From NCBI GenBank assembly GCA_051011415.1, contig JBPCTY010000177.1, positions 1 through 41,040 of the forward strand: a stretch of DNA of 41,040 nt, given 5' to 3'. Below, in pieces: positions 1-8,329 of the stretch. Origin of the DNA: SZUA-442 sp051011415. Lineage in GTDB: Bacteria; Actinomycetota; Acidimicrobiia; Spongiisociales; UBA5794. Made by a program: the position numbers and the translations under genes. The notes below the pieces were generated by a model. The model was not told where the DNA came from, did not search any database, and worked only from the letters and a program-made list of their open reading frames with translations. Every line of letters begins with the position of its first letter. Positions within the stretch are counted from its first letter, which is position 1.

Positions 1-130
1 CCCTACCCCCCAGGCGTCGAGAGGACCGTTCCACCTGACGGGGTGGAAGACGGGCATGGGAGGGTCTGCGCAGGCCGCGGCGAGCAGGCGCAGACCCAAC
101 CTGCCTGACAGGTTCGAACCCAGGTAGTCG
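1..130. other. Non-coding, hairpin-rich window edge downstream of operon A
   Basis: No convincing gene is visible here. The stretch is very GC-rich and holds several short inverted repeats: a 7-bp stem (TTCCACC 29-35 with GGTGGAA 42-48), a perfect 10-bp stem (62-71 with 88-97) and a 5-bp stem (99-103 with 109-113). A TTCGAAC string at 113-119 resembles a tRNA T-loop, but its flanks do not pair as a T-stem on either strand. It could be the 3' region of operon A, part of a structured RNA cut by the window edge, or the tail of an upstream gene. Confidence 0.4.
62..97 (-). terminator. Candidate hairpin terminator of operon A
   Basis: GGGTCTGCGC (62-71) pairs perfectly with GCGCAGACCC (88-97), leaving a 16-nt loop. 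The hairpin lies about 34 nt after the stop codon of the last gene of the minus-strand operon, a good place for termination. No T-run follows it on the minus strand, so it would be a U-less, actinobacterial-style terminator or an RNA-stabilising 3' hairpin. It could equally belong to an unrelated structured RNA. Confidence 0.4.
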
Positions 131-427
131 CTAGTCGGATGCGAACTGGACGCGCATGGACTGCGCCATCATCGGTTTGGCAACGTTGACCGAGGCGGCA
201 ACGTGATCAGGATGGTTGGCGTACTCGTGATACGCCTCGACCGACGCAAAGTCCGCGACGACCGCATAGTCCCAGTTCCCATCGAGGATCCCGAGATCGC
301 GGCCACATGTGTAGGCCTCGATTGCATCGATGGATGCGGGTAGGCCTCTGAGAGTCGTGTCGAGCGTGTCGATGCCGTCAGGGGTGACGTCATCCGTGAA
401 CTTGAACAGAGCGATGTGCCTGATCAC
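131..427 (-). CDS. Dabb-domain (stress-responsive alpha/beta-barrel) protein
   Basis: This 98-residue protein has the size and pattern of a stand-alone Dabb domain of the dimeric ferredoxin-like fold. It opens with MIRHIALFKF, and a later YHEYANHPDHVA segment carries the His residues typical of the family. Members are small homodimers that catalyse or assist reactions of reactive aromatic or polyketide-like intermediates; many have no known role. Its start overlaps the esterase stop by 4 bp (ATGA), so it is the last gene of operon A. A role in handling an unstable ring-cleavage intermediate is inference from context. Confidence 0.8.
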   Translation of the reverse strand: MIRHIALFKFTDDVTPDGIDTLDTTLRGLPASIDAIEAYTCGRDLGILDGNWDYAVVADFASVEAYHEYANHPDHVAASVNVAKPMMAQSMRVQFASD

Positions 428-1386
428 TGTGATCTCCTGTTGTCGATTACCTGGTCAAAGAAGTCGAGCATCACGACAGTTCCATCGAAGGTCTCCGTCG
501 TTGATCCAACCGTGTCCGTCGCACCGAGTTCCTCGTACCGTTCCTTCGCATAAGTTCCGGGGTGCGTGTGGCCGCCGCCCTCGATTCGATAGAGCGCAAC
601 CTGTTCCGCTACGGTGCATCGGAAGTCGGTGATCAGAGTGTCACCGCCGAGCTCGGATTGAGTGGGTTGATCGCATTCTGCTCGCTCGGCGAAGGCCGCA
701 ACGGTGGCTTCCACGTCGCCTATGAAGAACGTGTCGGTCTCCTGCTCAACTTCCTTCCACCCATCTGGACCGATGTAGGGAACCCACTGGTCTGCCGTTC
801 CGTGAAAGGTGATGACAGAGATCGGCGCACCGGTGGCGCAACGACGGTACAGGTTGATGCCAGCGACGGGAGCAAACACTGAGAACGTCGGTGACGTACA
901 CGCGAGTTGGCTTGTCATCGCAGCTCCAGACGACTTTCCGGTTGCGATCACCGGACCCTCGACACACGCCGCCAGAATGGTTTCCTCCGCTAGTGCTTCA
1001 ACGAATGCGACGTCATCCGGTCCTGGGATTCCTGGCACTGTCCATCTGGCCGGATTCTCGAGGCCTTGCGGGGTGATCACCACGTAGCCCCTCGCTGTTC
1101 CTTCAGCGGACATGCGTGTAATCGAGTCGTGAACCTGCGGGCTCCCGCCGGTGCCATGAAAGTCGAAGATCAGACCCTTGGGTGCGCCCTCAGGGACCGC
1201 AATCTGCCACGTTCGCTCCTCGCCGTCGTACGTTCCGCTTTGGTTCGACACACCGGGTTCCATGGTCTGGGTACACGGTGCCTCCGTCGTCGTTGGAGGC
1301 TCGTCCACGATGTCCTCGCCGCTGGTGGAGCAGCCGACTACTGACACGGCGGCAAGGATGATGGCTAGAAGGAGGGGTGCTCTCAC
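424..1386 (-). CDS. Exported lipoprotein esterase, LpqC/PHB-depolymerase-like
   Basis: The GTG start gives a 320-residue protein with a hydrophobic signal peptide and a lipobox ending at Cys19 (SVVGC), so it should be anchored outside the membrane. A short Thr/Pro linker precedes an alpha/beta-hydrolase domain. The visible catalytic elements are the oxyanion region FDFHGTGGS, the nucleophile motif GKSSG (Ser152), HGTADQ (Asp199) and GGGHTHPG (His273). This is the arrangement of secreted feruloyl esterase, PHB depolymerase and LpqC proteins. It lies 2 bp after the amidohydrolase gene. Within operon A it may hydrolyse an ester of the substrate before uptake (inference); the natural ester is unknown. 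Confidence 0.82.
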   Translation of the reverse strand: MRAPLLLAIILAAVSVVGCSTSGEDIVDEPPTTTEAPCTQTMEPGVSNQSGTYDGEERTWQIAVPEGAPKGLIFDFHGTGGSPQVHDSITRMSAEGTARGYVVITPQGLENPARWTVPGIPGPDDVAFVEALAEETILAACVEGPVIATGKSSGAAMTSQLACTSPTFSVFAPVAGINLYRRCATGAPISVITFHGTADQWVPYIGPDGWKEVEQETDTFFIGDVEATVAAFAERAECDQPTQSELGGDTLITDFRCTVAEQVALYRIEGGGHTHPGTYAKERYEELGATDTVGSTTETFDGTVVMLDFFDQVIDNRRSQ

Positions 1387-1388
1387 CG

Positions 1389-2015
1389 CTATCGGTCACC
1401 GAGGTGCGCCAGTACGTCGGACTCTGCAACGACGTCTGCGTATTTTGCGTCGAGATCGAAGAGATTTGCCTCATGGACCTCATCCGATCGATCGCCGACT
1501 GCCTCTCGTACAACAAGCGGGACGAATCCGTGCTGGCACGCATCCACCGCTGTCGCGCGAACGCACCCAGATGTGGAGACGCCCGTGACGATCAGTGAGT
1601 CGACACCAAGCGCTGTCAGTGTCGAAGCAAGCGACGTTCCGAAAAAGGCAGAGGCGTACTGCTTGGTGATCACGATCTCGCCCGATCGAGGGGCCAGGCT
1701 TTCAGGGAAGTCGGCGAGGGGGTTGCCTCGCACGAACGACTTCAGCGCATCGACCTTGCGGAAGAAGACGCCGCCATCGGCTCCACCTTCGTCGTATTGG
1801 ACCTCGGTGAACAGGATCGGGATACCCGCAGCCCTCGCTCCGGCCAGGATGCGTTCCGTTGAGGCAAGCGCATCCTCAACACCCGCATAGAGCGGTGAGT
1901 CCGGGTCAAGATACGCATTGCAGAAGTCGACCACGATGAGAGCCGGTCGCTCCCCAAACCCGAGACGCTTCGAGAATCCAGCCTCCTCATAGTCGGCACG
2001 GAGATCATCCGTCAT
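1389..2015 (-). CDS. Isochorismatase-family cysteine amidohydrolase (maleamate/N-carbamoylsarcosine amidase-like)
   Basis: From the ATG at 2015, which has a strong AAGGAGGAG site just upstream, the product is 208 residues. An upstream in-frame start would only add a basic, low-complexity tail inside the preceding gene. The cysteine-hydrolase triad is visible: Asp30 (IVVDFCNAY), Lys118 (VITKQYASAF) and Cys151 (VTGVSTSGCVRATAVDA). The family includes N-carbamoylsarcosine amidohydrolase and the maleamate amidohydrolase NicF, which release ammonia or CO2 + NH3 from amides. It overlaps the ALDH gene by 11 bp. Next to an FAD monooxygenase and an Asp/Glu-racemase-family protein it recalls the lower nicotinate pathway (NicC-NicF-NicE), so hydrolysis of a substituted maleamate is a fair guess. 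Confidence 0.87.
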   Translation of the reverse strand: MTDDLRADYEEAGFSKRLGFGERPALIVVDFCNAYLDPDSPLYAGVEDALASTERILAGARAAGIPILFTEVQYDEGGADGGVFFRKVDALKSFVRGNPLADFPESLAPRSGEIVITKQYASAFFGTSLASTLTALGVDSLIVTGVSTSGCVRATAVDACQHGFVPLVVREAVGDRSDEVHEANLFDLDAKYADVVAESDVLAHLGDR

Positions 2016-3498
2016 CTGCGTTCTCCTCCTTCGTTGGGTACCCGCCGGTGTCAACGACTGCCGGCGTATTGATCGCATGACTCTGGAGGTATGCCTCGAC
2101 ACCGGCATCTCCGTATTCCCTGCCGAAGCCCGAGAGTTTGGTGCCGCCGAACGGAGCCCCGGGGTTGACCCCGAAGCGATTGTGGCTGTTCACAAAGGTG
2201 GTTCCAACTTCAAGCCTCCGTGCAACGTTTTCGACTGACTCCGGGTCGTCGCCCCATACCGAGGCGGCGAGACCGAGGTCCGAGTCGTTCGCTTGTGCAA
2301 CGGCATCGTTGATCGTGCTGTATCCGAGCACCGGAACGGTCGGACCGAACTGCTCTGTGGCCACAAGGGTCGATTCAGGCGATGCGTTGCTCACCACGGT
2401 TGGTCGAACCCAGTAGCCGGCAGGGTCGAGACCGTCTTCAACGGTGCCGACGTCAACGACGCTTGCTCCATCGCCCCGTGCCTCATCGACGAGTGAGTCC
2501 ACGAAGCCCTTCTGTGCGGCGGACACCACCGGCCCAACGGTCGTGTTCGGATTGAGCGGATCGCCCATGCGAACAGAGGAGCGGGCGGTCTCCACAAATC
2601 GTGCCACAAAGTCATCGAGTTGATGGTCCGGAACGTAGATGCGTTTGATCGCGATACAGACCTGACCCGAAGTGGCGTAGGTAGCTGCGATCATCGTCTC
2701 GATGTCTGCGTCGCTCAGCGTGTCCACGTCGAGGACGATCGCGGGATCGTTCCCACCGAGCTCGAGGACTAGGGGCTTCACCCCGTTTGCGGCAGACGCC
2801 ATAACCGCACGCGCTGTTGACAGCCCACCGGTGAAAGCGATCTTTCGAACGGCGGGATGTGTCGTCAAGACTTGGCCGGCATCGATCCCACCATTGACGA
2901 CGTTCAGGACACCAGGCGGAAGTACGGCTGCGATGCGCCCCAATGCGTCGGTGAGCGCCAAAGGCGCTAGCGGCGACGGTTTCAGCACCATCGTGTTGCC
3001 TGTGGCGAGTGCGGGCCCGACCTTGAGCATCGCCAGGATCAGCGGTGCATTCCATGGCACGATTGCAGACACGACGCCATACGGTCGCTTTGCCACGATC
3101 GAACGACCGAACCGGTTCTCGATCACCGTATCCGCTTGAAGCCGCTCAGCGTCGTCCGCAGCCTGGTCGAGGTACATCGCCGAGAAGCGTGTTTCGCCGA
3201 CGCTGCCGGCCAGTGGCTTTCCAAGTTCCTCGGCAAGGAGGCGGCCCGTTGCATCAGCGTCATCGCGCAGCGCGTCGGCTGCACTGTGGAGGAGAGCGGA
3301 GCGTTCGGCGACCGAGCGAGAGGCCCATTCGCTGAAGGCGGCATCGGCAACTTCGATTGCCTCTGCCGTGGTGGCGGCATCGGCTTCGGCTGCAGACCCG
3401 ACGAGCGACGACGGACTCGCTGGGTTCTCTCGCTCGATCCACCGGTCAGTGATGACCGGTCTCCCATCGATGAACAGCGGTACCTCTGCGGGGTTCAT
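2005..3498 (-). CDS. NAD(P)-dependent aldehyde dehydrogenase
   Basis: This 497-residue protein has the full length and motifs of the ALDH superfamily. The substrate-activation motif LELGGNDPAIVL contains the general-base Glu, and SGQVCIAIKRIYV contains the catalytic Cys. Other markers are VPWNAPLIL, the coenzyme region KPSPLAPLALTDALG, and FGGTKLSGFGREYG near the C-terminus. It oxidises an aldehyde to the carboxylic acid in the cytoplasm. It sits between the amidohydrolase and the FAD monooxygenase with overlaps on both sides (ATGA with the monooxygenase), so co-expression is very likely. Sequence alone does not fix the aldehyde. It is a different subgroup from the second ALDH at 15997-17457. 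Confidence 0.93.
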   Translation of the reverse strand: MNPAEVPLFIDGRPVITDRWIERENPASPSSLVGSAAEADAATTAEAIEVADAAFSEWASRSVAERSALLHSAADALRDDADATGRLLAEELGKPLAGSVGETRFSAMYLDQAADDAERLQADTVIENRFGRSIVAKRPYGVVSAIVPWNAPLILAMLKVGPALATGNTMVLKPSPLAPLALTDALGRIAAVLPPGVLNVVNGGIDAGQVLTTHPAVRKIAFTGGLSTARAVMASAANGVKPLVLELGGNDPAIVLDVDTLSDADIETMIAATYATSGQVCIAIKRIYVPDHQLDDFVARFVETARSSVRMGDPLNPNTTVGPVVSAAQKGFVDSLVDEARGDGASVVDVGTVEDGLDPAGYWVRPTVVSNASPESTLVATEQFGPTVPVLGYSTINDAVAQANDSDLGLAASVWGDDPESVENVARRLEVGTTFVNSHNRFGVNPGAPFGGTKLSGFGREYGDAGVEAYLQSHAINTPAVVDTGGYPTKEENADDG

Positions 3499-4697
3499 CG
3501 GAGCAACGCGAGCTCGTCGCGCATCTGTGCGAATGCGTTCAGCATGGATGCTTGAAGAAGATAGGTTCGTTGTCCCTCGTCTGTCTGCGACTTCATCCGC
3601 AGATCGTCGAGTGCCTTGTAGCGAATCGCCGCATCGGGGCTCGAGAGTGTGACCGCATTCTGATGGGTTGTCCGCTGCACATGGTCGATCGCAACGGTTC
3701 TGCGAATCGACGAGTACGCATCAAGCACGTCAGCATTCGCCCTTCCGAGGAACACATCGCCAAGCAGTTCTCCGAGCAGCCAGGCGTCGTGGACTCCGTT
3801 GTTGAGGCCCATCCCTCCGAGGGGAGTGTTGATGTGCGCAGCGTCCCCGGCAAGGAGCACGTGCGCTGATCGGAAAGTCTCAGCGACTCTTTGGTGCACG
3901 CTGTACATCGTGCGATGGCCGATCTCGAAGTCGCCTGGTTTCGGGACAACACCGTGGAGCCGTCGCTGGATAGCCGCATCCGACATCGCCTCATCGTCGG
4001 TTTCAGGCGGATGAATAGGGAAGAGCACCCTCCAGAGAGGTTTGGTCCGCAACAGAACCAGCCACTCCTGGGGGTCAGCGACATAGTTGATCAACGCAAG
4101 GTCCGGGATGTGATCGGTGAGTTCGTACGGGGTGGAGACCACGAGATAGTTGTCCTCGTACGTCCATCCGGAGAACTCGATGTCGAGTTGCTTGCGGACG
4201 GCCGAGTGTGCGCCGTCTGCCCCGATAAGCCACGGCGCACGTAGCGTCGTCCCATCGGTGAGGGTGATCACGACACCGTCCTCGCGATCCACGACTCCTG
4301 AGACCCCCGCACTGAAACGCACCTCGAAGTCGGGTGATTCGCTCAGCTGGTCGAGGAGATACCCGCACACTCGCCACTGCTCGACCTGGATCCGGTACGG
4401 AAACGACGTATCCGCTTCGAGGGTACGGAGATGGAACTCTGCGGCAACACCCTCGCTTCGGTCCCGATACTGGATCGACGGTGCCACGAGGCCGTCGGCC
4501 TTCATAGATTCGATGATGCCGAACTCGTCGTACATCTCGAGCGTCGGTGGATGGAAAGTGGATGCCCGAAGCTGCTCCGGGAGCGACTCCTCGGCCTCCA
4601 GCAAGAGAACCGGAATCCCTCTTCGGTTCAGTAGCGCTGCAGCAGTGCAGCCAACCGGTCCAGCGCCGGCGATGACGACGCCGTCAAAGGTCTCCAT
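3495..4697 (-). CDS. FAD-dependent aromatic-type monooxygenase (PHBH/PheA-TfdB group)
   Basis: The 400-residue protein shows the three class A flavoprotein hydroxylase signatures. These are the dinucleotide-binding motif GAGPVGCTAAALLNRRG at the N-terminus, the GADGAHSAVRKQL motif contacting FAD and NAD(P)H, and the second FAD motif LLAGDAAHINTPLGGMGLN. Relatives hydroxylate phenols, hydroxypyridines and similar activated rings; 6-hydroxynicotinate monooxygenase NicC is in the same class. The length matches the short members without a C-terminal thioredoxin-like domain. Its start shares one base with the preceding stop (TAATG), and its end overlaps the ALDH start by 4 bp. In this operon it probably oxidises a pyrrole- or pyridine-like intermediate (inference). 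Confidence 0.9.
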   Translation of the reverse strand: METFDGVVIAGAGPVGCTAAALLNRRGIPVLLLEAEESLPEQLRASTFHPPTLEMYDEFGIIESMKADGLVAPSIQYRDRSEGVAAEFHLRTLEADTSFPYRIQVEQWRVCGYLLDQLSESPDFEVRFSAGVSGVVDREDGVVITLTDGTTLRAPWLIGADGAHSAVRKQLDIEFSGWTYEDNYLVVSTPYELTDHIPDLALINYVADPQEWLVLLRTKPLWRVLFPIHPPETDDEAMSDAAIQRRLHGVVPKPGDFEIGHRTMYSVHQRVAETFRSAHVLLAGDAAHINTPLGGMGLNNGVHDAWLLGELLGDVFLGRANADVLDAYSSIRRTVAIDHVQRTTHQNAVTLSSPDAAIRYKALDDLRMKSQTDEGQRTYLLQASMLNAFAQMRDELALLR

Positions 4698-5443
4698 TAG
4701 AACTCGCGCAACATGATCCCGTGGCCGTAGAACTGGTCAGCGATGTCCATGCTGCGAAGCGCATGCCAGAGGCACACTGCGTTGATCGCAAGGACGGGCT
4801 TCCCGAGCCACTTGGAGGCCTCATCAGCGATCGCCACCATGGAGAGGTTGGTTCCACACTGAACGATTGCCTCGACGTCGTCTCCATCGAGCTCTTTGAG
4901 CGCAGCGATGACCTCTGCCTCGGTGACCTCGGCGATCGAGGTCGCTGTCTCGCAGCGCAAACCCTTGACCCTCTTGACGTCGAACCCTGTCTCTGTGAAG
5001 TAGTTGTGGACCTGGTTGTCTCCCACAGGCTGATACGGCGTAAGACACGCAATCTTGGACACGCCCAACCGTGAGAGGGCGTCGGCGCACGCATTTGCGC
5101 CGGTCGTGATCGGGAGCCCGCCGGTGATCGCATCGATCCGGGCAATGAACTCGTCATTGCCCTCCTTGCCGCCCCAGAACGTTTCGGCAGACATACCCAT
5201 CAAGATGTAATCCGGATCACAGGTCATCAGGTCAACGACCGAGCCGGGAATCGTGTCGCGGATCTTGTCGAGGAAGTAGAGGAACTTCTCGTCAGACGAG
5301 AGGTCAGGTGCCTCGACCATGAACCGGGAGGAGTGGAATGTGACACCTGGCGGCCTCACGTTCCAGATGTCGTGCTCAACGACGGTGTTCGTCGATGGCA
5401 CGATTACCCCGACCTTTGCCCTGAATCCAACAACGTCCGGCAT
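4697..5443 (-). CDS. Asp/Glu racemase superfamily: maleate-isomerase or arylmalonate-decarboxylase-like
   Basis: The 248-residue product begins with the family motif VGVIVPSTNTVVEHD and the segment PPGVTFHSSRF. Enzymes of this fold normally use two Cys residues in racemases and maleate isomerase, or one in arylmalonate decarboxylase. Here the C-terminal Cys is clear (Cys196, VQCGTNLSM). The first site reads ILMGMSAETFWGG, with Met84 where isomerases have Cys, which is more like the LMGTS motif of arylmalonate decarboxylase. Cys75 is nearby but out of register. The reaction could therefore be decarboxylation or a one-Cys isomerisation of a cis-dicarboxylate. It starts 24 bp after the CoA-transferase stop. 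Confidence 0.8.
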   Translation of the reverse strand: MPDVVGFRAKVGVIVPSTNTVVEHDIWNVRPPGVTFHSSRFMVEAPDLSSDEKFLYFLDKIRDTIPGSVVDLMTCDPDYILMGMSAETFWGGKEGNDEFIARIDAITGGLPITTGANACADALSRLGVSKIACLTPYQPVGDNQVHNYFTETGFDVKRVKGLRCETATSIAEVTEAEVIAALKELDGDDVEAIVQCGTNLSMVAIADEASKWLGKPVLAINAVCLWHALRSMDIADQFYGHGIMLREF

Positions 5444-5467
5444 GCTCCACTCCTGTTTCTGCGGTTT

Positions 5468-6670
5468 CTAGATGGTTCCTTGACCTGCGAGTTCTTCGAC
5501 CTGTGCATCCGTAAGACCGAGGAGGTCTCCGTATACGTACTCGTTGTGTTCACCGAGGCTGGGGCCGACCCATGCGATCGACCCGGGTGTGGCGGACAGC
5601 TTTGGCGCCACGTTCTGCATCTTCATTGGTCCGAAGTCTGGGTGGTCGACCTCGACGATTGCATCTCGCTCTGCGATGTGCGGATCTTCGAGCATCTCAG
5701 GGGCGCGATAGATGCGACCGTATGGCACGCCAGCGACCTCGAGCTTCTCTTCAAGCGCTTCCGCGGTGAGGGTGGCAGTCCACTCGGCGATCAGTTCATC
5801 GAGCTCTGTCTGGTTCGCCCCGCGGGCACCGTGGGTTGCGTATCGTTCATCCTCAGCGAGGTCTTGTCGTTCCATTGCTTCTGCAAGACGGCCGAAGACG
5901 GTGTCCTGGTTCGCGGCAATCAGCACGAGAGATTCGTCAGAGGTCGGGAAGACGTTCGAGGGTGCAACGTTGGGAAGGATCGCCCCTGTCCTCTCGCGGA
6001 TGTACCCGGCTACGTCGAACTCCGTAATGAGCGACTCCATGACATTGAGCACCGCCTCATAGATCGCAGAGTCGACGACCTGGCCTTCACCGGTGACTTC
6101 CTTGTGGTGGAGGGCGCTCAGCGCACCGACGCATCCGAAGGTCGCAGCGAGGGTGTCTCCCAACGAGATTCCAGTGCGGGCAGGGGAGCGGTCGGGGTCG
6201 CCAACGACGTACCGAAGCCCGCCCATTGCTTCCCCTATGGCCCCGTACCCAGCACGAGACGAATACGGACCTGTCTGACCGAAACCGGTAACCCTGACCA
6301 TGATCAGCCCGGGGTTGATCGCTGAGAGGTCGTCCCAGCCAAGCCCCCATCGTTCCATCGTTCCCGGCCGGAAGTTCTCGATAAGGATGTCCGCTTCGGC
6401 GACAAGATCTCTCACGATCTGTTGTCCCGCTTCCTGACGGAGGTTGAGCGTGATCGACTTCTTGTTGCGGGCCACCACCGGCCACCACAGCGACTTGCCA
6501 TGAGGCTTCTCTCTGCCCCATTGGCGCATCGGGTCGCCGACTTCAGGCTGCTCGATCTTGATGACCTCGGCGCCGAGGTCGGCGAGGAGCTGGCCACAGT
6601 AGGGCCCAGCGAGAAGGACACCCATCTCGATGACGCGGAGACCTTTCAGCGGTCCTGTTTGGTCTGTCAT
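5468..6670 (-). CDS. Family III (CaiB/BaiF) CoA-transferase 1
   Basis: This 400-residue protein carries the family III layout: LKGLRVIEMGVLLAGPYCGQ at the start, GAEVIKIEQPEVGDPMRQWG, NLRQEAGQQIVRDL, ENFRPGTMERWGLGWDDL, and GISLGDTLAATFG containing the Asp expected to form the acyl anhydride. Such enzymes move CoA from a donor such as succinyl-CoA or acetyl-CoA to a carboxylic acid; formyl-, carnitine-, itaconate- and mesaconate-type transferases belong here. The gene follows the HMG-CoA-lyase-like gene with a 4-bp overlap, so the acid activated here is probably the substrate of that lyase or a related step (inference). Confidence 0.92.
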   Translation of the reverse strand: MTDQTGPLKGLRVIEMGVLLAGPYCGQLLADLGAEVIKIEQPEVGDPMRQWGREKPHGKSLWWPVVARNKKSITLNLRQEAGQQIVRDLVAEADILIENFRPGTMERWGLGWDDLSAINPGLIMVRVTGFGQTGPYSSRAGYGAIGEAMGGLRYVVGDPDRSPARTGISLGDTLAATFGCVGALSALHHKEVTGEGQVVDSAIYEAVLNVMESLITEFDVAGYIRERTGAILPNVAPSNVFPTSDESLVLIAANQDTVFGRLAEAMERQDLAEDERYATHGARGANQTELDELIAEWTATLTAEALEEKLEVAGVPYGRIYRAPEMLEDPHIAERDAIVEVDHPDFGPMKMQNVAPKLSATPGSIAWVGPSLGEHNEYVYGDLLGLTDAQVEELAGQGTI

Positions 6671-7593
6671 GCCTGACTCGTACCTTCTTCGCCTAGTGGT
6701 CCGGGAAAGTCCCCGGCTTTGGGGAGCATTGCGGGGACCGGCTTGCCGAGCGCATCTTCCATCTCGCCCGACACGCCGATGAGCGAGTCGAGGGAGACAC
6801 CGTGATCGAATCCCGCACGATTCAACATGTAGACGAGGTCGTCGGTTGCGATGTTGCCTGTGGCCGCAGGGGCGAATGGGCAGCCCCCGATACCTCCGAC
6901 TGAGGCATCGATGACCGACACCCCATTCTGGATAGCCGCATAGGTGTTGGCGATACCGGTGTTTCGTGTGTCGTGGAAGTGGACTCGCATCGGAATGTCG
7001 CCAATGACCGACTTCACGGCGGTCACGCGTTCCTCAACGGCCCACGGGTCAGCGACGCCGATAGTGTCGGCGAGCGCGATCTCTGCAACGCCTGTTCCCG
7101 CGACACGTTCGGCGACATCCACGAGTCGCTCCACAGGTACTTCGCCCTCGAACGGATCGCCCCACGAGGCCGCGATGGTGGCTGAGACTGGGATGCCTTC
7201 CTCGGTTCCCTGTGCGACGACGTCGGAGAGAACCTTGATCGACTCGTACGTCGGCACACCTTGGTTCTTCACATTGAACGTGTCTGTCGAGACGATCGGC
7301 ATGTTGGCCTCGTCGACCTTGCTGTCGACAGCTCGCTGCCACCCGCGCCAGTTCATGACGAGCCCGATGTAGGACACGCCATCGATGCGGGGAACACCAG
7401 CCATTACTGCCTCTGCATCGGCCATCTGTGGCACGTACACGGGGTGAGCGAACGACACGGCCTCGATGCGCTTGACACCTGAGGCGACGAGGTGCTCGAT
7501 CAAGGAGATCTTCTGGTCGGTGCTGAGGAGGACGTCCTCGTTCTGCAACCCGTCCCTCGGACCTACCTCGACGATCTCGATCCGATCGGCCAC
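6667..7593 (-). CDS. Hydroxymethylglutaryl-CoA lyase-like TIM-barrel lyase
   Basis: A GTG at 7593, one base after the previous stop and preceded by AGAAAAGG, gives 308 residues, the normal size. The open frame extends further upstream but only as out-of-frame coding of the preceding gene. HMG-CoA lyase motifs are present: VEVGPRDGLQNE at the N-terminus, VHFHDTRNTGIANT with the metal-binding His residues, and VGGIGGCPFAPAATGN with the catalytic Cys. The family cleaves 3-hydroxy-3-alkyl-glutaryl-type CoA esters to acetyl-CoA and a keto acid in a divalent-metal-dependent reaction. Between a CoA-transferase and a Rieske/RCCR-like module it may cleave a branched hydroxyacyl-CoA other than HMG-CoA; leucine breakdown genes are not seen nearby. 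Confidence 0.88.
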   Translation of the reverse strand: MADRIEIVEVGPRDGLQNEDVLLSTDQKISLIEHLVASGVKRIEAVSFAHPVYVPQMADAEAVMAGVPRIDGVSYIGLVMNWRGWQRAVDSKVDEANMPIVSTDTFNVKNQGVPTYESIKVLSDVVAQGTEEGIPVSATIAASWGDPFEGEVPVERLVDVAERVAGTGVAEIALADTIGVADPWAVEERVTAVKSVIGDIPMRVHFHDTRNTGIANTYAAIQNGVSVIDASVGGIGGCPFAPAATGNIATDDLVYMLNRAGFDHGVSLDSLIGVSGEMEDALGKPVPAMLPKAGDFPGPLGEEGTSQA

Positions 7594-7594
7594 G

Positions 7595-8329
7595 TCAGAC
7601 CTTTTCTGGTGATGCGAGCGTGGTTCGCAGTTCCTCAGAGACTTCTGCACCCAGTAGCTGCTCGACTCTGTGCCATACCGGATCGACATCGGGCGAGAAG
7701 AGGGCAGCTCGATGCAACCGGTCGCGATTGCCGATATCGGATGGCGATCCGTGCCCATCAGCGGGTGCAGGAATGTCGGTGTCGAGCAGGCTGATCCAGT
7801 GATCTCTGTACGCATCGATGACTGGCCCACAGGCTTCGAACGCCTCGGCTGTCGCTCTGTGTGCGAGCATCCATGGGGACATCAGCGCCCACTGTCTGCG
7901 ATTCAGGTGCGCCTTCGACAGTCCATCGACCTCACCAGCGCTCTCGTAGGCATCAGATAGAGGGCCGAACACGGCATCCACATAGTCGAGGTTGGCGGCG
8001 ACATCGGCCTTCGACATCAGGTCAAGGTGGAAGGCAAAGAAGTCTTGGCTCGATACCGAGTCGAGGGTGAAGTGGGGGACGAGGCTGTCGTCTGGTGTGA
8101 ACGCAAAGATCATGTGTGAGTCGAGGCCGATTGGTGCAACCGTCATCCCGATGTAGACCACCTTTGAGACACCCTTGCCGGTGAAGACTCGCATTGAGCC
8201 AACGTCACCAAAGGCGTCAGACTTCAGGGGAAGTCTGAGATCCGAGTCGTCGCCCGGAACCTCATCAAGGCCGAGGGTCTCGACGATCGTGTTGAGCGTC
8301 CGGTTGGCGTGCTCAGCGGCGAGGGTCAT
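7595..8329 (-). CDS. RCCR-like protein 1 (red chlorophyll catabolite reductase / bilin reductase fold)
   Basis: The 244 residues match, by eye, the order of blocks in plant red chlorophyll catabolite reductase. PHFTLDSVSSQDFFAFHLDL at about residues 84-103 corresponds to the plant NFVVELIQSSS-LILDLP core; then YVDAVFGPLSDAYESAG, PWMLAHRATAEAFEA, and a C-terminal RD..HR block with two Asp followed by a GAEV helix. At the position of the plant catalytic Glu (Glu154 in Arabidopsis, from memory) this protein has Asp. RCCR performs ferredoxin-dependent reduction of an open-chain tetrapyrrole. The gene overlaps the Rieske oxygenase by 4 bp and is paralogous to 9512-10327. It could also be a structural partner that shields an unstable product. 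Confidence 0.68.
   Translation of the reverse strand: MTLAAEHANRTLNTIVETLGLDEVPGDDSDLRLPLKSDAFGDVGSMRVFTGKGVSKVVYIGMTVAPIGLDSHMIFAFTPDDSLVPHFTLDSVSSQDFFAFHLDLMSKADVAANLDYVDAVFGPLSDAYESAGEVDGLSKAHLNRRQWALMSPWMLAHRATAEAFEACGPVIDAYRDHWISLLDTDIPAPADGHGSPSDIGNRDRLHRAALFSPDVDPVWHRVEQLLGAEVSEELRTTLASPEKV

Noticed and set aside
104..130. tRNA 3' half suggested by TTCGAAC
   Set aside because: The bases on either side do not form a 5-bp T-stem, and no acceptor or anticodon arms are found on either strand.
4697..5443. Confident maleate isomerase (NicE) call
   Set aside because: The first catalytic Cys seems to be Met, so only the superfamily is assigned.
5333..6325. Plus-strand open frame of about 330 codons
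   Set aside because: It is the antisense of the isomerase-like and CoA-transferase genes, whose motifs are intact on the minus strand.
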